From: Pseudomonadota bacterium | Lineage (GTDB): Bacteria; Pseudomonadota; Gammaproteobacteria; Burkholderiales; Burkholderiaceae_C | Assembly: GCA_031119395.1 (NCBI GenBank) | Contig: JAVHYA010000024.1 | Location: 1-62,295, forward strand | DNA length: 62,295 bases | Reading direction: 5' to 3' | Part shown: positions 46,763 to 55,827 of the stretch, piece by piece | How positions within the stretch are numbered: the first letter of the stretch is position 1 | Layout of the letters: each line of letters starts with the position of its first letter | The notes under the pieces: generated by a model | What the model was told of the DNA's origin: nothing | The model's database searches: none | The model's input: only the letters and a program-made list of their open reading frames with translations | Made by a program: the position numbers and the translations under genes

Positions 46763-47584
46763 ATGAAGGCTTCCACGAACGGGAACGCCCGCTGGCTGCT
46801 GCTGGCGTGCCTGCTGCCGGCGGCGGCCTTCTTCGCCGCCTTCTGGCTGCTGCCCATCGCCCGCCTGCTGGCACTGCCGGCCGAGAAGGGCTGGGCGACG
46901 TATTTCGCCGTGCTGACCGACGGCCGCTACCTGCAGAGCATGGCCAACACCGTGCTGCTGTCGGCGGCCGTGACGGTCGCGACGCTCGCCCTCGGCTCGG
47001 CCGTGGGCATCTACCTCGCGCGCCGCGACTTCGTCGGCAAGCGCGTGCTGCTGTCGCTGCTCACGCTGCCGCTGTCCTTCCCCGGCGTGATCATCGGCTT
47101 CTTCGTGATCCTGCTGGGCGGCCGGCAGGGGCTGGTGGCCGACCTCAGCAGCGCACTCGGCGGCGAACGCATCACCTTCGCCTACGGGCTGCTCGGGCTC
47201 TTCCTGGCCTACCTGTACTTCTCGCTGCCACGCGCCATCGCCACCTACGCGGCGGCGGCCGAGGCGATGAACCCGCAGCTCGAGGAGGCCGCGCGCTCGC
47301 TGGGCGCCTCGCGCCTGCGCGTGGTGCGCGACGTGTGGGTGCCCGAGCTGGCGCCCACCACCCTGGCCTGCGGCGCCATCCTCTTCGCCACCGCGATGGG
47401 CGCCTTCGGCACGGCCTTCACGCTGGCCAGCAAGTTCGAGGTGATCCCCATCACCATCTACAACGAGTTCACCAACTACGCCAACTTCGCGCTCGCGGCC
47501 TCGCTGTCGATCGCGCTGGGCCTGGTCACCTGGCTGGTGCTCTTCCTGGCGCGCCGCGCGGGCGGCAGCCCGGCGGTGCGCTGA
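46763..47584 (+). CDS. ABC transporter permease 1
   Basis: A 273-residue permease with about six transmembrane helices. The coupling loop EEAARSLGASRLRVVRDVWVPEL is the EAA motif of importers. The start lies 16 bases after the binding-protein stop. Confidence 0.9.
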   Translation: MKASTNGNARWLLLACLLPAAAFFAAFWLLPIARLLALPAEKGWATYFAVLTDGRYLQSMANTVLLSAAVTVATLALGSAVGIYLARRDFVGKRVLLSLLTLPLSFPGVIIGFFVILLGGRQGLVADLSSALGGERITFAYGLLGLFLAYLYFSLPRAIATYAAAAEAMNPQLEEAARSLGASRLRVVRDVWVPELAPTTLACGAILFATAMGAFGTAFTLASKFEVIPITIYNEFTNYANFALAASLSIALGLVTWLVLFLARRAGGSPAVR

Positions 47585-47596
47585 GCAAAAGGAACG

Positions 47597-48406
47597 ATGT
47601 CCATGCAACACAGGCACAGCACCACGCGCTCCCCCTTCCTCTTCGCCGTCACCGTGGCGGTGAGCGTGTTCATGATCGCGCCCATGCTCCTGTCGGTGAT
47701 GGCTGGGCTGGTCAACAACTACAGCAGCGGGCTCAAGAGCGGCCTCACGCTGCGCTGGCTCGGCGAGGTGTGGGAGGTGTACGGCAACACGGTCGGCGCA
47801 TCGCTGCTGCTGGCCCTGGCCTGCGTCGTCGGCACCATCGTGCTCGGCGTGCCCTGCGCCTATGCGCTGGCGCGCAGCCGCTCGCGCTGGGCGCACACCT
47901 TCGAGGAGCTGCTCACGCTGCCCGTCGCGGTTCCCGGCCTCGCCACCGCCCTGGCGCTGATCCTGGCCTACGGCCAGGTCACCGCCTTCCGCCAGAGCTT
48001 CGCCTTCATCCTGGTCGGCCACATCGTCTTCACGCTGCCCTTCATGGTGCGCACGGTGTCCTCGGCCTTCCAGCGCGACGACCTGGTGGCGCTGGAGGAG
48101 GCGGCGCGCTCGCTGGGCGCGAGCTTTCGCCAGCGCTTCCTGGACGTGCTGGTGCCGGCGGTCTTCCCGGCCATCGTCGCGGGCAGCCTGATGGTGTTCA
48201 CGCTCTCGGTGGGCGAGTTCAACCTGACCTGGATGCTGCACACGCCGCTCACGCGCACCCTGCCCGTCGGCCTGGCCGACAGCTATGCGTCGATGCGCCT
48301 GGAAGTGGGCTCGGCCTACACCCTCGTCTTCTTCGCCGTCATCCTGCCGGTGCTGTGGATCCTGCAGTACCTGGCCAACCTGATCCAGAAACGCCATGGA
48401 ACTTGA
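47597..48406 (+). CDS. ABC transporter permease 2
   Basis: A 269-residue second permease with the EAA motif EEAARSLGASFRQRFLDVLVPAVFPAI. It starts 12 bases after permease 1 and its last 11 bases overlap the ATPase gene. Confidence 0.9.
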   Translation: MSMQHRHSTTRSPFLFAVTVAVSVFMIAPMLLSVMAGLVNNYSSGLKSGLTLRWLGEVWEVYGNTVGASLLLALACVVGTIVLGVPCAYALARSRSRWAHTFEELLTLPVAVPGLATALALILAYGQVTAFRQSFAFILVGHIVFTLPFMVRTVSSAFQRDDLVALEEAARSLGASFRQRFLDVLVPAVFPAIVAGSLMVFTLSVGEFNLTWMLHTPLTRTLPVGLADSYASMRLEVGSAYTLVFFAVILPVLWILQYLANLIQKRHGT

Positions 48407-49457
48407 ACGAATCCCGGTCGACATCGCCAACTGCGCGAAGACCTACGCCGACGGCACGCGCGGCCTGCTGCCCACCGACCTGCACGTGGAGGCCGGCGAG
48501 GTGCTCGCGCTGCTGGGCCCCTCGGGCTGCGGCAAGACCACCCTGCTGCGCATCATCGCGGGCCTGGAGTCGCCCGACGAGGGCAGCCGCATCGTCTTCG
48601 GCGGCCAGGACGTGACGCGCCGCCCGGTCGAGCAGCGCGGCATCGGCATGGTGTTCCAGAGCTACGCGCTGTTCCCGCAGATGACGGTGGCGGCCAACAT
48701 CGGCTACGGGCTGCGCATCCGTGGCGTGTCGCGCGACGAGGAGCGCCGCGCGGTGGGCGAGCTGGTCGAGTTGACTCGCCTGACGGGCCTGGAGAACAAG
48801 CGGCCGTCCGAACTCTCGGGCGGCCAGCGACAGCGGGTGGCACTGGCGCGCGCCGTGGCCGTGCGCCCGCGCGTGCTGCTGCTGGACGAGCCGCTGGCCG
48901 CGCTCGATGCCAAGCTCAAGGAATCGCTGCGCGACGAGCTGGCCGAGCTGCTGCGTCGCCTGAACATCACGGCCATCCACGTCACCCACGACCAGCAGGA
49001 GGCGATGGCCATCGCCGACCGGCTGGCCGTCATGCGGGCCGGGCGCATCGTGCAGGTCGGCCGTGGCGAAGACCTGTACCGCGCACCGGCGCATCCTTTC
49101 GTGGCGGAATTCCTGGGCCGCGTGAACCGCCTGGCCCGCGACGCGCAGGCGCAGGCCGAGCGCGTGGTCCGGGTGGGCGGCGCGGCCCTCGCCTGCCCCG
49201 AGGCCTGGCACGGCCAGGAGACGCTGCTCGTGCGGCCGGAAGACATCGAGATCGGCGCCCGGCAGCCCGGCTGGGGCCTGGCGCGCGTGGAGCGCCGCAC
49301 CTTCCTCGGCGAGCGGGTGCAGCTGCAGCTGCGCGCCGACGACCAGCCGCTGCTGATGGCCGAGGTCGGCCGCGACGCACCCTACCAGCCGGGCGACGAG
49401 GTCGGCATCCGCATCCGCGCGGAACGGCTGATGAGCACCCAGGAGGTGGGCGCATGA
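48396..49457 (+). CDS. ABC transporter ATP-binding protein
   Basis: A 353-residue ATPase: Walker A LGPSGCGKTTLLRIIAG, signature LSGGQRQRVALARAVAV, Walker B VLLLDEPLAALDAKLK, switch ITAIHVTHDQQEAMAIA. The C-terminal ~110 residues form a TOBE-type domain (QETLLVRPEDIEIGARQPG), as in MalK/PotA-type importers. Its stop overlaps the phosphodiesterase start by four bases. Confidence 0.93.
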   Translation: MELERIPVDIANCAKTYADGTRGLLPTDLHVEAGEVLALLGPSGCGKTTLLRIIAGLESPDEGSRIVFGGQDVTRRPVEQRGIGMVFQSYALFPQMTVAANIGYGLRIRGVSRDEERRAVGELVELTRLTGLENKRPSELSGGQRQRVALARAVAVRPRVLLLDEPLAALDAKLKESLRDELAELLRRLNITAIHVTHDQQEAMAIADRLAVMRAGRIVQVGRGEDLYRAPAHPFVAEFLGRVNRLARDAQAQAERVVRVGGAALACPEAWHGQETLLVRPEDIEIGARQPGWGLARVERRTFLGERVQLQLRADDQPLLMAEVGRDAPYQPGDEVGIRIRAERLMSTQEVGA

Positions 49458-50317
49458 CCCCGCAGAACCCATCGGCCGCGCCCGTCGCGAGCACGGTCAC
49501 GCTGCTGGGCCAGATCACGGACCTGCACATCCGCGAGCCGGGCCGGCTGGCCTACGGCCGCATCGACACCGCACCCTACCTGGCCCGCGCCGTGGCCTCG
49601 GTGCTGCGCCTGCCGCAGCAGCCCGACGCGATCGTGCTGACCGGCGACCTGACCGACTTCGGCCGCGAAGCCGAATACGCGCACCTGGCGCGCCTGCTCG
49701 CGCCCCTGCCCATGCCGCTGTACCTGCTGCCCGGCAACCACGACGAGCGCCAGCAGATGCGCCGCAGCTTTCCCGACCACACCTACCTGGGCACCGAAGG
49801 CCCGGTGCGCTATTCGGTGCGGGTGGGCGCGCTGCGCCTGGTCGCGCTGGACACGGCCGTCGCCGGCGCGAGCCACGGCGAACTCGACGACGGGCAACTC
49901 GACTGGCTCGAGGCCACGCTGGCCGCCTGCCGCGGCGAGCCGGTGGTCATCGCCATGCACCACCCGCCCTTCTCGACGCTGATCGGCCACATGGACCGCA
50001 TCGGCCTGCTCCAGGGCCGGGACCGGCTCGAGGCCATCGTGCGCCAGCATCCCAACGTGGAGCGCATCGTCTGCGGCCACCTGCACCGCGCCATCGACGT
50101 GCGCTTCGGCGGCACCCTGGCCAGCACCTCGCCGGCACCGGGCCACCAGGTGCGCCTCGACCTCGCACCCGACGCCGCGTCGGCCTGGACGCTGGAGCCG
50201 CCGGGCTATCGCCTGCACGCCTGGACCTCGGAACAACGCCTGGTCACCCACCTGGCCATGTCGGGCGAATTCGAGGGGCCCTATCCTTTCCATGAAAATG
50301 GCGCCCTGATCGATTGA
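49454..50317 (+). CDS. GpdQ-like class III (calcineurin-fold) phosphodiesterase
   Basis: A 287-residue cytoplasmic metallophosphodiesterase. The dinuclear metal ligands are complete: TDLHI (D, H), VLTGDLTDFG (D), GNHDERQ (N, H), MHHPP (H) and CGHLHRA (GHxH). The REPGRLAYGRIDTAPYLARAV block closely recalls GpdQ, the glycerophosphodiesterase that splits diesters such as glycerophosphoethanolamine; cAMP phosphodiesterases (CpdA) lack this stretch. It is translationally coupled to the ABC ATPase gene. Confidence 0.88.
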   Translation: MTPQNPSAAPVASTVTLLGQITDLHIREPGRLAYGRIDTAPYLARAVASVLRLPQQPDAIVLTGDLTDFGREAEYAHLARLLAPLPMPLYLLPGNHDERQQMRRSFPDHTYLGTEGPVRYSVRVGALRLVALDTAVAGASHGELDDGQLDWLEATLAACRGEPVVIAMHHPPFSTLIGHMDRIGLLQGRDRLEAIVRQHPNVERIVCGHLHRAIDVRFGGTLASTSPAPGHQVRLDLAPDAASAWTLEPPGYRLHAWTSEQRLVTHLAMSGEFEGPYPFHENGALID

Positions 50318-50395
50318 CGCCCTGCGCCGACAGACGCCCGCACCGCGCGGGCGCATGATGGCGGCCCACAAGAACAAGGAGCGGACACCCCGTCC

Positions 50396-52063
50396 ATGAA
50401 ACATCTGCTGAACCTGCTGGCGGCCATCGCATTGCTCGTGTGGGGCACCCATCTCGTTCGCACGGGGGTGCTGCGCGTGTTCGGCGGCAACCTGCGCAAG
50501 TTCCTGCAGCACAGCCTGTCCAACCGCTTCTCGGCCGCGCTGGCCGGCATCGGCGTGACGGCGCTGGTGCAGTCGAGCACCGCCACCTCGCTGATGACCT
50601 CGTCCTTCGTCGGGCAGGGGCTCATCACGCTGCCGGCGGCGTTGGCGGTGATGCGCGGCGCGGACATCGGCACCGCCCTGATGTCGGTGCTGTTCTCCAC
50701 CGACCTGTCCTGGCTGTCGCCCCTCTTCATCTTCACCGGCGTGGTGTTCTCCATCACGCGGCCGGCCAGCCCCGCGGGGCGCTTCGGCCGCGTGCTGATC
50801 GGCCTGGGGCTGATGCTGCTGGCGCTGCAGCTGGTGGTGCAGGCCACGGGGCCGCTGTTCGAAGGGCCGGCGATGCGGGCCATCATCACCTCCATCACCA
50901 GCGACGTGCTGCTGGAGATCACCGTGGGCGCCGTGCTGGCCGTGGTGGCCTACTCGAGCCTGGCGGTGGTGCTGCTGGTCGCGGCCATGGCATCGTCGGC
51001 CGTGGTGCCGCTGGACGTGGCGCTGGGCCTGGTGCTGGGCGCCAACCTCGGCAGCGGCCTGCTGGCCGTGCTGACCACGGCCAAGTCCTCGGTCGCGGTG
51101 CGCCAGGTCACGGTGGGCAACCTGGTCTTCAAGCTGCTCGGCGTGGCCATCGCGGCGCCCTTCATCGGCCTGTGGCTGCAGTACGTGCGGCCCCACGTCG
51201 AGGGTCCGACCCAGCTGGTGGTGCTGTACCACCTGGCCTTCAACGTGGTCGCGAGCGTCGCCTTCATCGGCCTGACGGCGCCGGTGGCGCGGCTGTCGAT
51301 GAAGCTGCTGCCGGCACCGCCGCAGTCGCCGTCGAGCAGCCGGCCGCAGCACCTCGATCCCTCGGCGTTGTCGACGCCGTCGCTGGCCATCTCCAACGCC
51401 GCGCGCGAGGCGCTGCACCAGGCCGACGTGGTGGAGAGCATGCTGATCGGCATGCTCACGGTGATCCGCACCAACGACCTGCGGCTGGCCGAGGAGCTGC
51501 GCCGCATGGACGACACGGTCGACCAGCTCTATTCCGACATCAAGTACTACCTCACCAAGATCTCCCGCGAGGCGCTGGGGGAGGAGGAGAGCAAGCGCTG
51601 GACCGACATCATCAGCTTCACCATCAACATGGAGCAGGTGGGCGACATCATCGAGCGGGTGATCATCGACATCGAGGACAAGAAGATCCGCCCCCAGCGC
51701 AACTTCTCCGAGGCCGGCATGGCCGAGATCGTGGAGCTGCACGAGCGCCTGGTGGCCAACCTGCGGCTGGGCATGAGCGTGTTCCTCAACGGCAATGTGC
51801 GCGATGCGCAGAAGCTGCTGGAGGAGAAGGCGCGCTTTCGCGACCTGGAACGCGCCTATGCCACGACGCACCTGGCACGGCTGATGGACCGCACCGCGCC
51901 GAGCATGGAAACCAGCTCGCTGCACATCGACCTGATCAGCGACCTCAAGCGCATCAACTCGCACATCTGCTCGATCGCCTACCCGATCCTGGATTCGGCC
52001 GGGGCGCTGGCGCCGAGTCGCCTGCGGGCCTCCCAGCTGATGCCGCTGGACGACCACCCCTGA
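50396..52063 (+). CDS. Na/Pi cotransporter family protein with PhoU-like C-terminus
   Basis: A 555-residue protein. Eight or so hydrophobic helices hold two inverted repeats: ALVQSSTATSLMTSSFVGQGL keeps the QSS signature (near residue 60), while the second reads VAYSSLAVVLLVAA, with YSS instead of QSS. From residue ~340 a helical PhoU-like domain follows (TNDLRLAEELRRMDDTVDQLYSDI, EQVGDIIERVIIDIEDKK). Bacterial homologues (YjbB type) mainly export phosphate. It begins 78 bases after the phosphodiesterase stop with no terminator between them, so a shared operon is likely. Confidence 0.85.
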   Translation: MKHLLNLLAAIALLVWGTHLVRTGVLRVFGGNLRKFLQHSLSNRFSAALAGIGVTALVQSSTATSLMTSSFVGQGLITLPAALAVMRGADIGTALMSVLFSTDLSWLSPLFIFTGVVFSITRPASPAGRFGRVLIGLGLMLLALQLVVQATGPLFEGPAMRAIITSITSDVLLEITVGAVLAVVAYSSLAVVLLVAAMASSAVVPLDVALGLVLGANLGSGLLAVLTTAKSSVAVRQVTVGNLVFKLLGVAIAAPFIGLWLQYVRPHVEGPTQLVVLYHLAFNVVASVAFIGLTAPVARLSMKLLPAPPQSPSSSRPQHLDPSALSTPSLAISNAAREALHQADVVESMLIGMLTVIRTNDLRLAEELRRMDDTVDQLYSDIKYYLTKISREALGEEESKRWTDIISFTINMEQVGDIIERVIIDIEDKKIRPQRNFSEAGMAEIVELHERLVANLRLGMSVFLNGNVRDAQKLLEEKARFRDLERAYATTHLARLMDRTAPSMETSSLHIDLISDLKRINSHICSIAYPILDSAGALAPSRLRASQLMPLDDHP

Positions 52064-52079
52064 GCCGACCCAGGTCGCG

Positions 52080-52144
52080 TTGCTACCAAATCGATAGCAT
52101 CCTGCGCCCGCGGTACGGGCGCTCCAGACCTTTTTGACTCGAAC
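52080..52144 (+). repeat. Dispersed ~65-bp repeat, copy G
   Basis: The head TTGCTACCAAATCGATAGC is followed by TGCGCCCGCGG, ACGGGCGCTCCAG and TTTTTGACTCGAA. It sits between the convergent Na/Pi and SBF transporter genes. Confidence 0.82.
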
Positions 52145-52179
52145 GCCGGGGCGAAGTCCGTGAGGCCGGCCCGGCGAAT

Positions 52180-53187
52180 TCAGGGCTTGGCGTAGCCCGC
52201 CTCGCCGGCCGCTGGCGCCGGGTCCTGGGCACGCCGCGCATAGCGCTGCGCCAGGACGGCGCAGACCATCAGCTGCATCTGGTGGAAGAGCATCAGCGGC
52301 AGCACGATCGCGCCCACGGAGGCGGCCGGGAACAGCACCTTGGCCATCGGCACGCCGCTGGCCAGGCTCTTCTTGGAGCCGCAGAAGACGATCGTGATCT
52401 CGTCGGCCTTGTCGAAGCCCAGCTTGCGCGCGGCCAGCGTGGTGAGCACCAGCGCCAGCGTCAGCAGCACCGCGTTCACCACCAGCAGCCCGCCCAGCGC
52501 CGACAGCGGCACCTGCTTCCACAGCCCCTCGATCACGGCCGCGCTGAAGGCGGTGTAGACCACGAGCAGGATCGAGCCCTGGTCGACGAACTTGAGCACC
52601 GGCGCATGCCGCTTGACGAAGCCGCCGATCCACGGGCGCAGCAGGTGGCCCGCGACGAAGGGCACCATCAGCTGCAGCAGGATGCGGCCGATGGCGTCGA
52701 GCGAGCCGCTGCCCATGTGGTGCGGCACCACCACCAGGTTGACCAGCAGCGGCGTGACGAACACGCCCAGCAGCGTCGAGGCCGAGGCGCTGCACACGGC
52801 AGCCGGGATGTTGCCGCGCGCCAGCGAGGTGAAGGCGATGGCCGACTGCACCGTGGCCGGCAGCACGCACAGGTACAGCACGCCGACGTAGAGGGCCGGC
52901 GTCACCAGCGGGGCGAGCACCGGCTTGAGCGCGAGGCCCAGCAGGGGGAAGAGCACGAAGGTCGCGCAGAACACCAGCAGGTGCAGCCGCCAGTGCGTGA
53001 TGCCCGCGAGGATCGCCTCGCGCGAGAGCTTGGCGCCGTGCAGGAAGAACAGCAGGCCGATGGCCACCGTGGTCAGCCCCTCGAAGAAATGGGCGACCCG
53101 GCCGGCGGCCGGCAGCAGCGTGGCGACGACCACCGTGGTGACCAGGGCCAGGGTGAAGTTGTCGGGGAGGAAGCGTGAGCGTGCCAT
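52180..53187 (-). CDS. SBF-type (bile acid:Na+ symporter family) transporter
   Basis: A 335-residue membrane protein with about ten hydrophobic helices. YLCVLPATVQSAIAFTSLARGN and FCGSKKSLASGVPMAKVLF are the two conserved SBF-like (YfeH/PF13593-type) repeats. The substrate is an organic anion, not specified. It is divergent from a LysR regulator across 87 bases that carry a 39-bp motif also found near 61.5 kb. Confidence 0.88.
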   Translation of the reverse strand: MARSRFLPDNFTLALVTTVVVATLLPAAGRVAHFFEGLTTVAIGLLFFLHGAKLSREAILAGITHWRLHLLVFCATFVLFPLLGLALKPVLAPLVTPALYVGVLYLCVLPATVQSAIAFTSLARGNIPAAVCSASASTLLGVFVTPLLVNLVVVPHHMGSGSLDAIGRILLQLMVPFVAGHLLRPWIGGFVKRHAPVLKFVDQGSILLVVYTAFSAAVIEGLWKQVPLSALGGLLVVNAVLLTLALVLTTLAARKLGFDKADEITIVFCGSKKSLASGVPMAKVLFPAASVGAIVLPLMLFHQMQLMVCAVLAQRYARRAQDPAPAAGEAGYAKP

Positions 53188-53220
53188 GGCCCCGATTGGG
53201 CGCCGGCGACATTGAAAAGT

Positions 53221-53259
53221 GAAATGGATTTATCTCATCGTTTTATGATCCGGCTGCAT
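53221..53259. promoter_or_regulatory. 39-bp shared motif, copy 1 (candidate LysR operator)
   Basis: It begins GAAATGGATTTATCT and ends GCTGCAT, and is identical at 31 of 39 ungapped positions to 61525-61563. It lies in the divergent region between the SBF transporter and the LysR gene, the expected place for a LysR binding site. Confidence 0.65.
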
Positions 53260-53274
53260 GAAAGCGGTCCGTCG

Positions 53275-54192
53275 ATGAACGTCACCCTGCGCCAGCTGCG
53301 CGTCTTCCGCGCCGTCGCGCTGGAGCGCAACTTCAGCCGCGCCGGCGACGGCATCGGGCTCACGCAGCCGGCCGTCAGCCGCTCGATCCACGAGCTGGAG
53401 TCGCAGCTCGGCCTCAAGCTGCTGGACCGCACCACGCGCGAGGTCGCGCTCACCGAAGCCGGCCAGTCGCTGGCGGCGCGGCTGGACCGCCTGCTCGACG
53501 AGCTCGACCAGACCCTGCAGGACGTGGGCGGCATGGCCCACGCGCGGCGCGGCAAGGTGCGGGTGGCCAGCAGCCCCACGCTGTCGGCCAACCTGATGCC
53601 GGACTGCATCGCGGCCTGCGCGCGGCAGGAGCCCGACATCCAGCTGGTGCTGCTCGACCGCATCCAGCAGGACGTGCTGGGCAGCGTGCGCGCGGGCGAG
53701 GTGGACTTCGGCGTGGTCATCGAGCCTTCCGCGCCCGACGACCTGCACTGCGAATCGATCATGCACGACCCCTTCGTGCTGGTGGCCCCCGCCGGCCACG
53801 CCCTGATGCGGGCTCGCACGGTGCGCTGGTCGGCCCTGAGCGGCCAGCCGCTGGTGCTGCTGGACCATGCCTCGGGCAGCCGTCGGCTCATCGACACGGC
53901 GCTGGAACGGCACGGTGCACGGTGCGAGGTGGTGCAGGAGCTGGGCCATCCCACCACCGTGTTCCGCATGGTCGAGGCGGGCATCGGCATCAGCGTGATG
54001 CCCGCGCTGGCGGTGCCGCCCGACGGCCTGGGCCGACTGGCGGTGCGGCCGCTCACGCCGGTGGTGCAGCGCGACATCGTGCTCGTGCACCGGCGCAACC
54101 GCGCGCCCTCGCCGCTGGCGCAACGGGTGTGGCAACTGATCCGTGAGACGGCGGCCGGCCGGGCGGCCGGCGGCGTCGATCGGGCTCAGTGA
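53275..54192 (+). CDS. LysR-family transcriptional regulator
   Basis: A 305-residue LTTR. The helix-turn-helix is MNVTLRQLRVFRAVALERN, FSRAGDGIGLTQPAVSRSIHELESQLGLKLLDR, followed by the effector-binding domain (VRVASSPTLSANLMPDCIAA). The ATG at 53275 gives the normal LTTR N-terminus; an in-frame ATG at 53212 would place translated copy of the 39-bp motif in the protein and is rejected. It probably controls the divergent SBF gene. Its 3' end overlaps the opposite-strand receiver gene by 7 bases. Confidence 0.92.
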   Translation: MNVTLRQLRVFRAVALERNFSRAGDGIGLTQPAVSRSIHELESQLGLKLLDRTTREVALTEAGQSLAARLDRLLDELDQTLQDVGGMAHARRGKVRVASSPTLSANLMPDCIAACARQEPDIQLVLLDRIQQDVLGSVRAGEVDFGVVIEPSAPDDLHCESIMHDPFVLVAPAGHALMRARTVRWSALSGQPLVLLDHASGSRRLIDTALERHGARCEVVQELGHPTTVFRMVEAGIGISVMPALAVPPDGLGRLAVRPLTPVVQRDIVLVHRRNRAPSPLAQRVWQLIRETAAGRAAGGVDRAQ

Positions 54193-54578
54193 GCGTGCAA
54201 CTGCGCCTCGCGGCTGCGCAGGCAGAAGTCGATCAGGTCGTCGAGCTCGGTGGCCTTGTCGAACACCGCGTCGGCGCCCAGTTGGCGGCAGCGCACGCGC
54301 ACCTCGTACGTCGTGTGGTTGCTCAGCACCACCACCCGCTGGCCGGGCTTGCGCACGCGGCAGGCCTCCAGCACCCGCAGGCCGCTGCCCGCACCGATGA
54401 AGAGGTCGACGATGGCCAGGTCCCATTGGCCCGCATGCTCGCGCAGCCAGGCGCTGCCGCTGGCCTCGGAGTCGGCCTCGCCGACCGGTTCCACGCGCGC
54501 CATGTTGCGCAGGGTGCCCGCCAGGTTCGCCCGGAGGGTGGGGTTGTCATCGACGATGAATGCCCTGACGACGGCCAT
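54186..54578 (-). CDS. Receiver-only response regulator
   Basis: A 130-residue CheY/DNA-less receiver. FIVDDNPTLRANL holds the acidic pair, DLAIVDLFIGAGSG the phosphoacceptor Asp, VVLSNHTT the Ser switch and VFDKATELDDL the Lys. No output domain and no adjacent kinase. Sequence resembles the receiver of NarL/LuxR regulators with the output domain missing. The ATG at 54578 is used; a start 60 bases upstream is less likely. Confidence 0.85.
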   Translation of the reverse strand: MAVVRAFIVDDNPTLRANLAGTLRNMARVEPVGEADSEASGSAWLREHAGQWDLAIVDLFIGAGSGLRVLEACRVRKPGQRVVVLSNHTTYEVRVRCRQLGADAVFDKATELDDLIDFCLRSREAQLHAH

Positions 54579-54730
54579 GCGCGCTGCTTCCAGATGAGTC
54601 GAACGGCGCGCCGCACCGATGCCGTGCAGGCGCGCCAAAAAGGAGACTGGAGCTTCGGCGATGGTGCGGGCGCACCACGCGGGCGCACGCGCACAGGGCG
54701 GGTAGGAGCCGTCCGGCAGCCCGGGCGCGC

Positions 54731-55723
54731 TCAGTCCAGCGTCAGCACCGTGCAGCCGGTCGTCTTGCGGGCTTCCAGATCACGGTGCGCCTGCTGCACG
54801 TCCCTGAGCGCATAGCGCTGGTCGATCGGGATCGTCACCTGACCGCTTTCGACCACGGCGAACAGGTCGTCGGCCATGGCCTGGGTGCTCTCGCGCGTGG
54901 CGATGTGGGTGAAGAGCGTGGGCCGCGTGATGTACAGCGAGCCCTTGGCGCCCAGCGTGCCGATGTTGACCGGCGGCACCGGTCCCGAGCCGTTGCCGAA
55001 GCTCGCCAGCAGGCCGAAGGGGCGCAGGCAGGCGAGCGAGCCCTCGAAGGTGTCCTTGCCCACCGAGTCGTAGACCACCTTCACGCCGGCACCGCCGGTG
55101 ATCTCCCTGACGCGCGCGGCGAAGTCCTCGGTGCCGTAGTTGATGGCGTGCGCGGCGCCGTGCTCCAGCGCCATCCTGCACTTGGCATCGGAGCCGGCGG
55201 TACCGATGAGCTGCAGGCCCAGCGCCTTCGCCCACTGGCAGGCGATCAGCCCCACGCCACCGGCGGCCGCATGGAAGAGGATGAAGTCGCCGGGCACGAG
55301 GCCCTCGACCGGCAGCGTCTTCTTGAGCAGGTACTGCGCCGTGAGGCCCTTGAGCATCATGGCCGCGCCGGTCTCGAAGGAGATCGCGTCGGGCAGCCGG
55401 CACACGCACTTGGCCGGCATCACGCGCAGCTCGCAGTAGGCGCCCGGCGGCTGGCTGGCGTAGGCCGCGCGGTCGCCGACTTTCAGGTGCGTGACGCCTT
55501 CGCCCACCGCCTCGACCACGCCGGCGGCCTCCATGCCCAGCTGCAGCGGCATCGGAAAGGGATACAGGCCATTGCGCTGGTAGACGTCGATGAAGTTCAG
55601 GCCCACCGCCTTGTGGCGGATGCGGATCTCGCCGGGTCCGGGCTCGCCCACCTCGACCTCGACGATCTTCAGTTCTTCGGGACCGCCTTGGCGGTCGATG
55701 CGGACGGCGAGGCTCAAGCTCAT
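54731..55723 (-). CDS. NADPH:quinone oxidoreductase (zinc-free MDR)
   Basis: A 330-residue medium-chain reductase of the QorA type. IRHKAVGLNFIDVYQRNGLYP, GMEAAGVVEAVGEGV and the NADPH-binding FHAAAGGVGLIACQWAKALG are complete, and the catalytic zinc Cys/His set of alcohol dehydrogenases is absent. It reduces quinones or enones in the cytoplasm. The gene is divergent from a DMT exporter; the intergenic gap is 104 bases. Confidence 0.92.
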   Translation of the reverse strand: MSLSLAVRIDRQGGPEELKIVEVEVGEPGPGEIRIRHKAVGLNFIDVYQRNGLYPFPMPLQLGMEAAGVVEAVGEGVTHLKVGDRAAYASQPPGAYCELRVMPAKCVCRLPDAISFETGAAMMLKGLTAQYLLKKTLPVEGLVPGDFILFHAAAGGVGLIACQWAKALGLQLIGTAGSDAKCRMALEHGAAHAINYGTEDFAARVREITGGAGVKVVYDSVGKDTFEGSLACLRPFGLLASFGNGSGPVPPVNIGTLGAKGSLYITRPTLFTHIATRESTQAMADDLFAVVESGQVTIPIDQRYALRDVQQAHRDLEARKTTGCTVLTLD

Positions 55724-55827
55724 GGTGGCAACCCAGGTCGTGGAAGGAAGGGGCCGCATCGTGCCACGAATGGCCCGGCCGGTGCAGGCCGGGGACCCGG
55801 TGGCTACAGTGGCGCCCTCTGCGCACC

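Noticed and set aside
49382-53212. A 1276-codon minus-strand open frame
   Set aside because: It is antisense to the phosphodiesterase, Na/Pi and partly same-strand to the SBF gene; composition is Arg/Gly/His/Gln-rich with no domain, typical of shadow frames in high-GC DNA.
53212-53274. Longer LysR protein starting at 53212
   Set aside because: The 21 additional residues are the translated 39-bp motif, which recurs near 61.5 kb outside any gene, so it is regulatory DNA.
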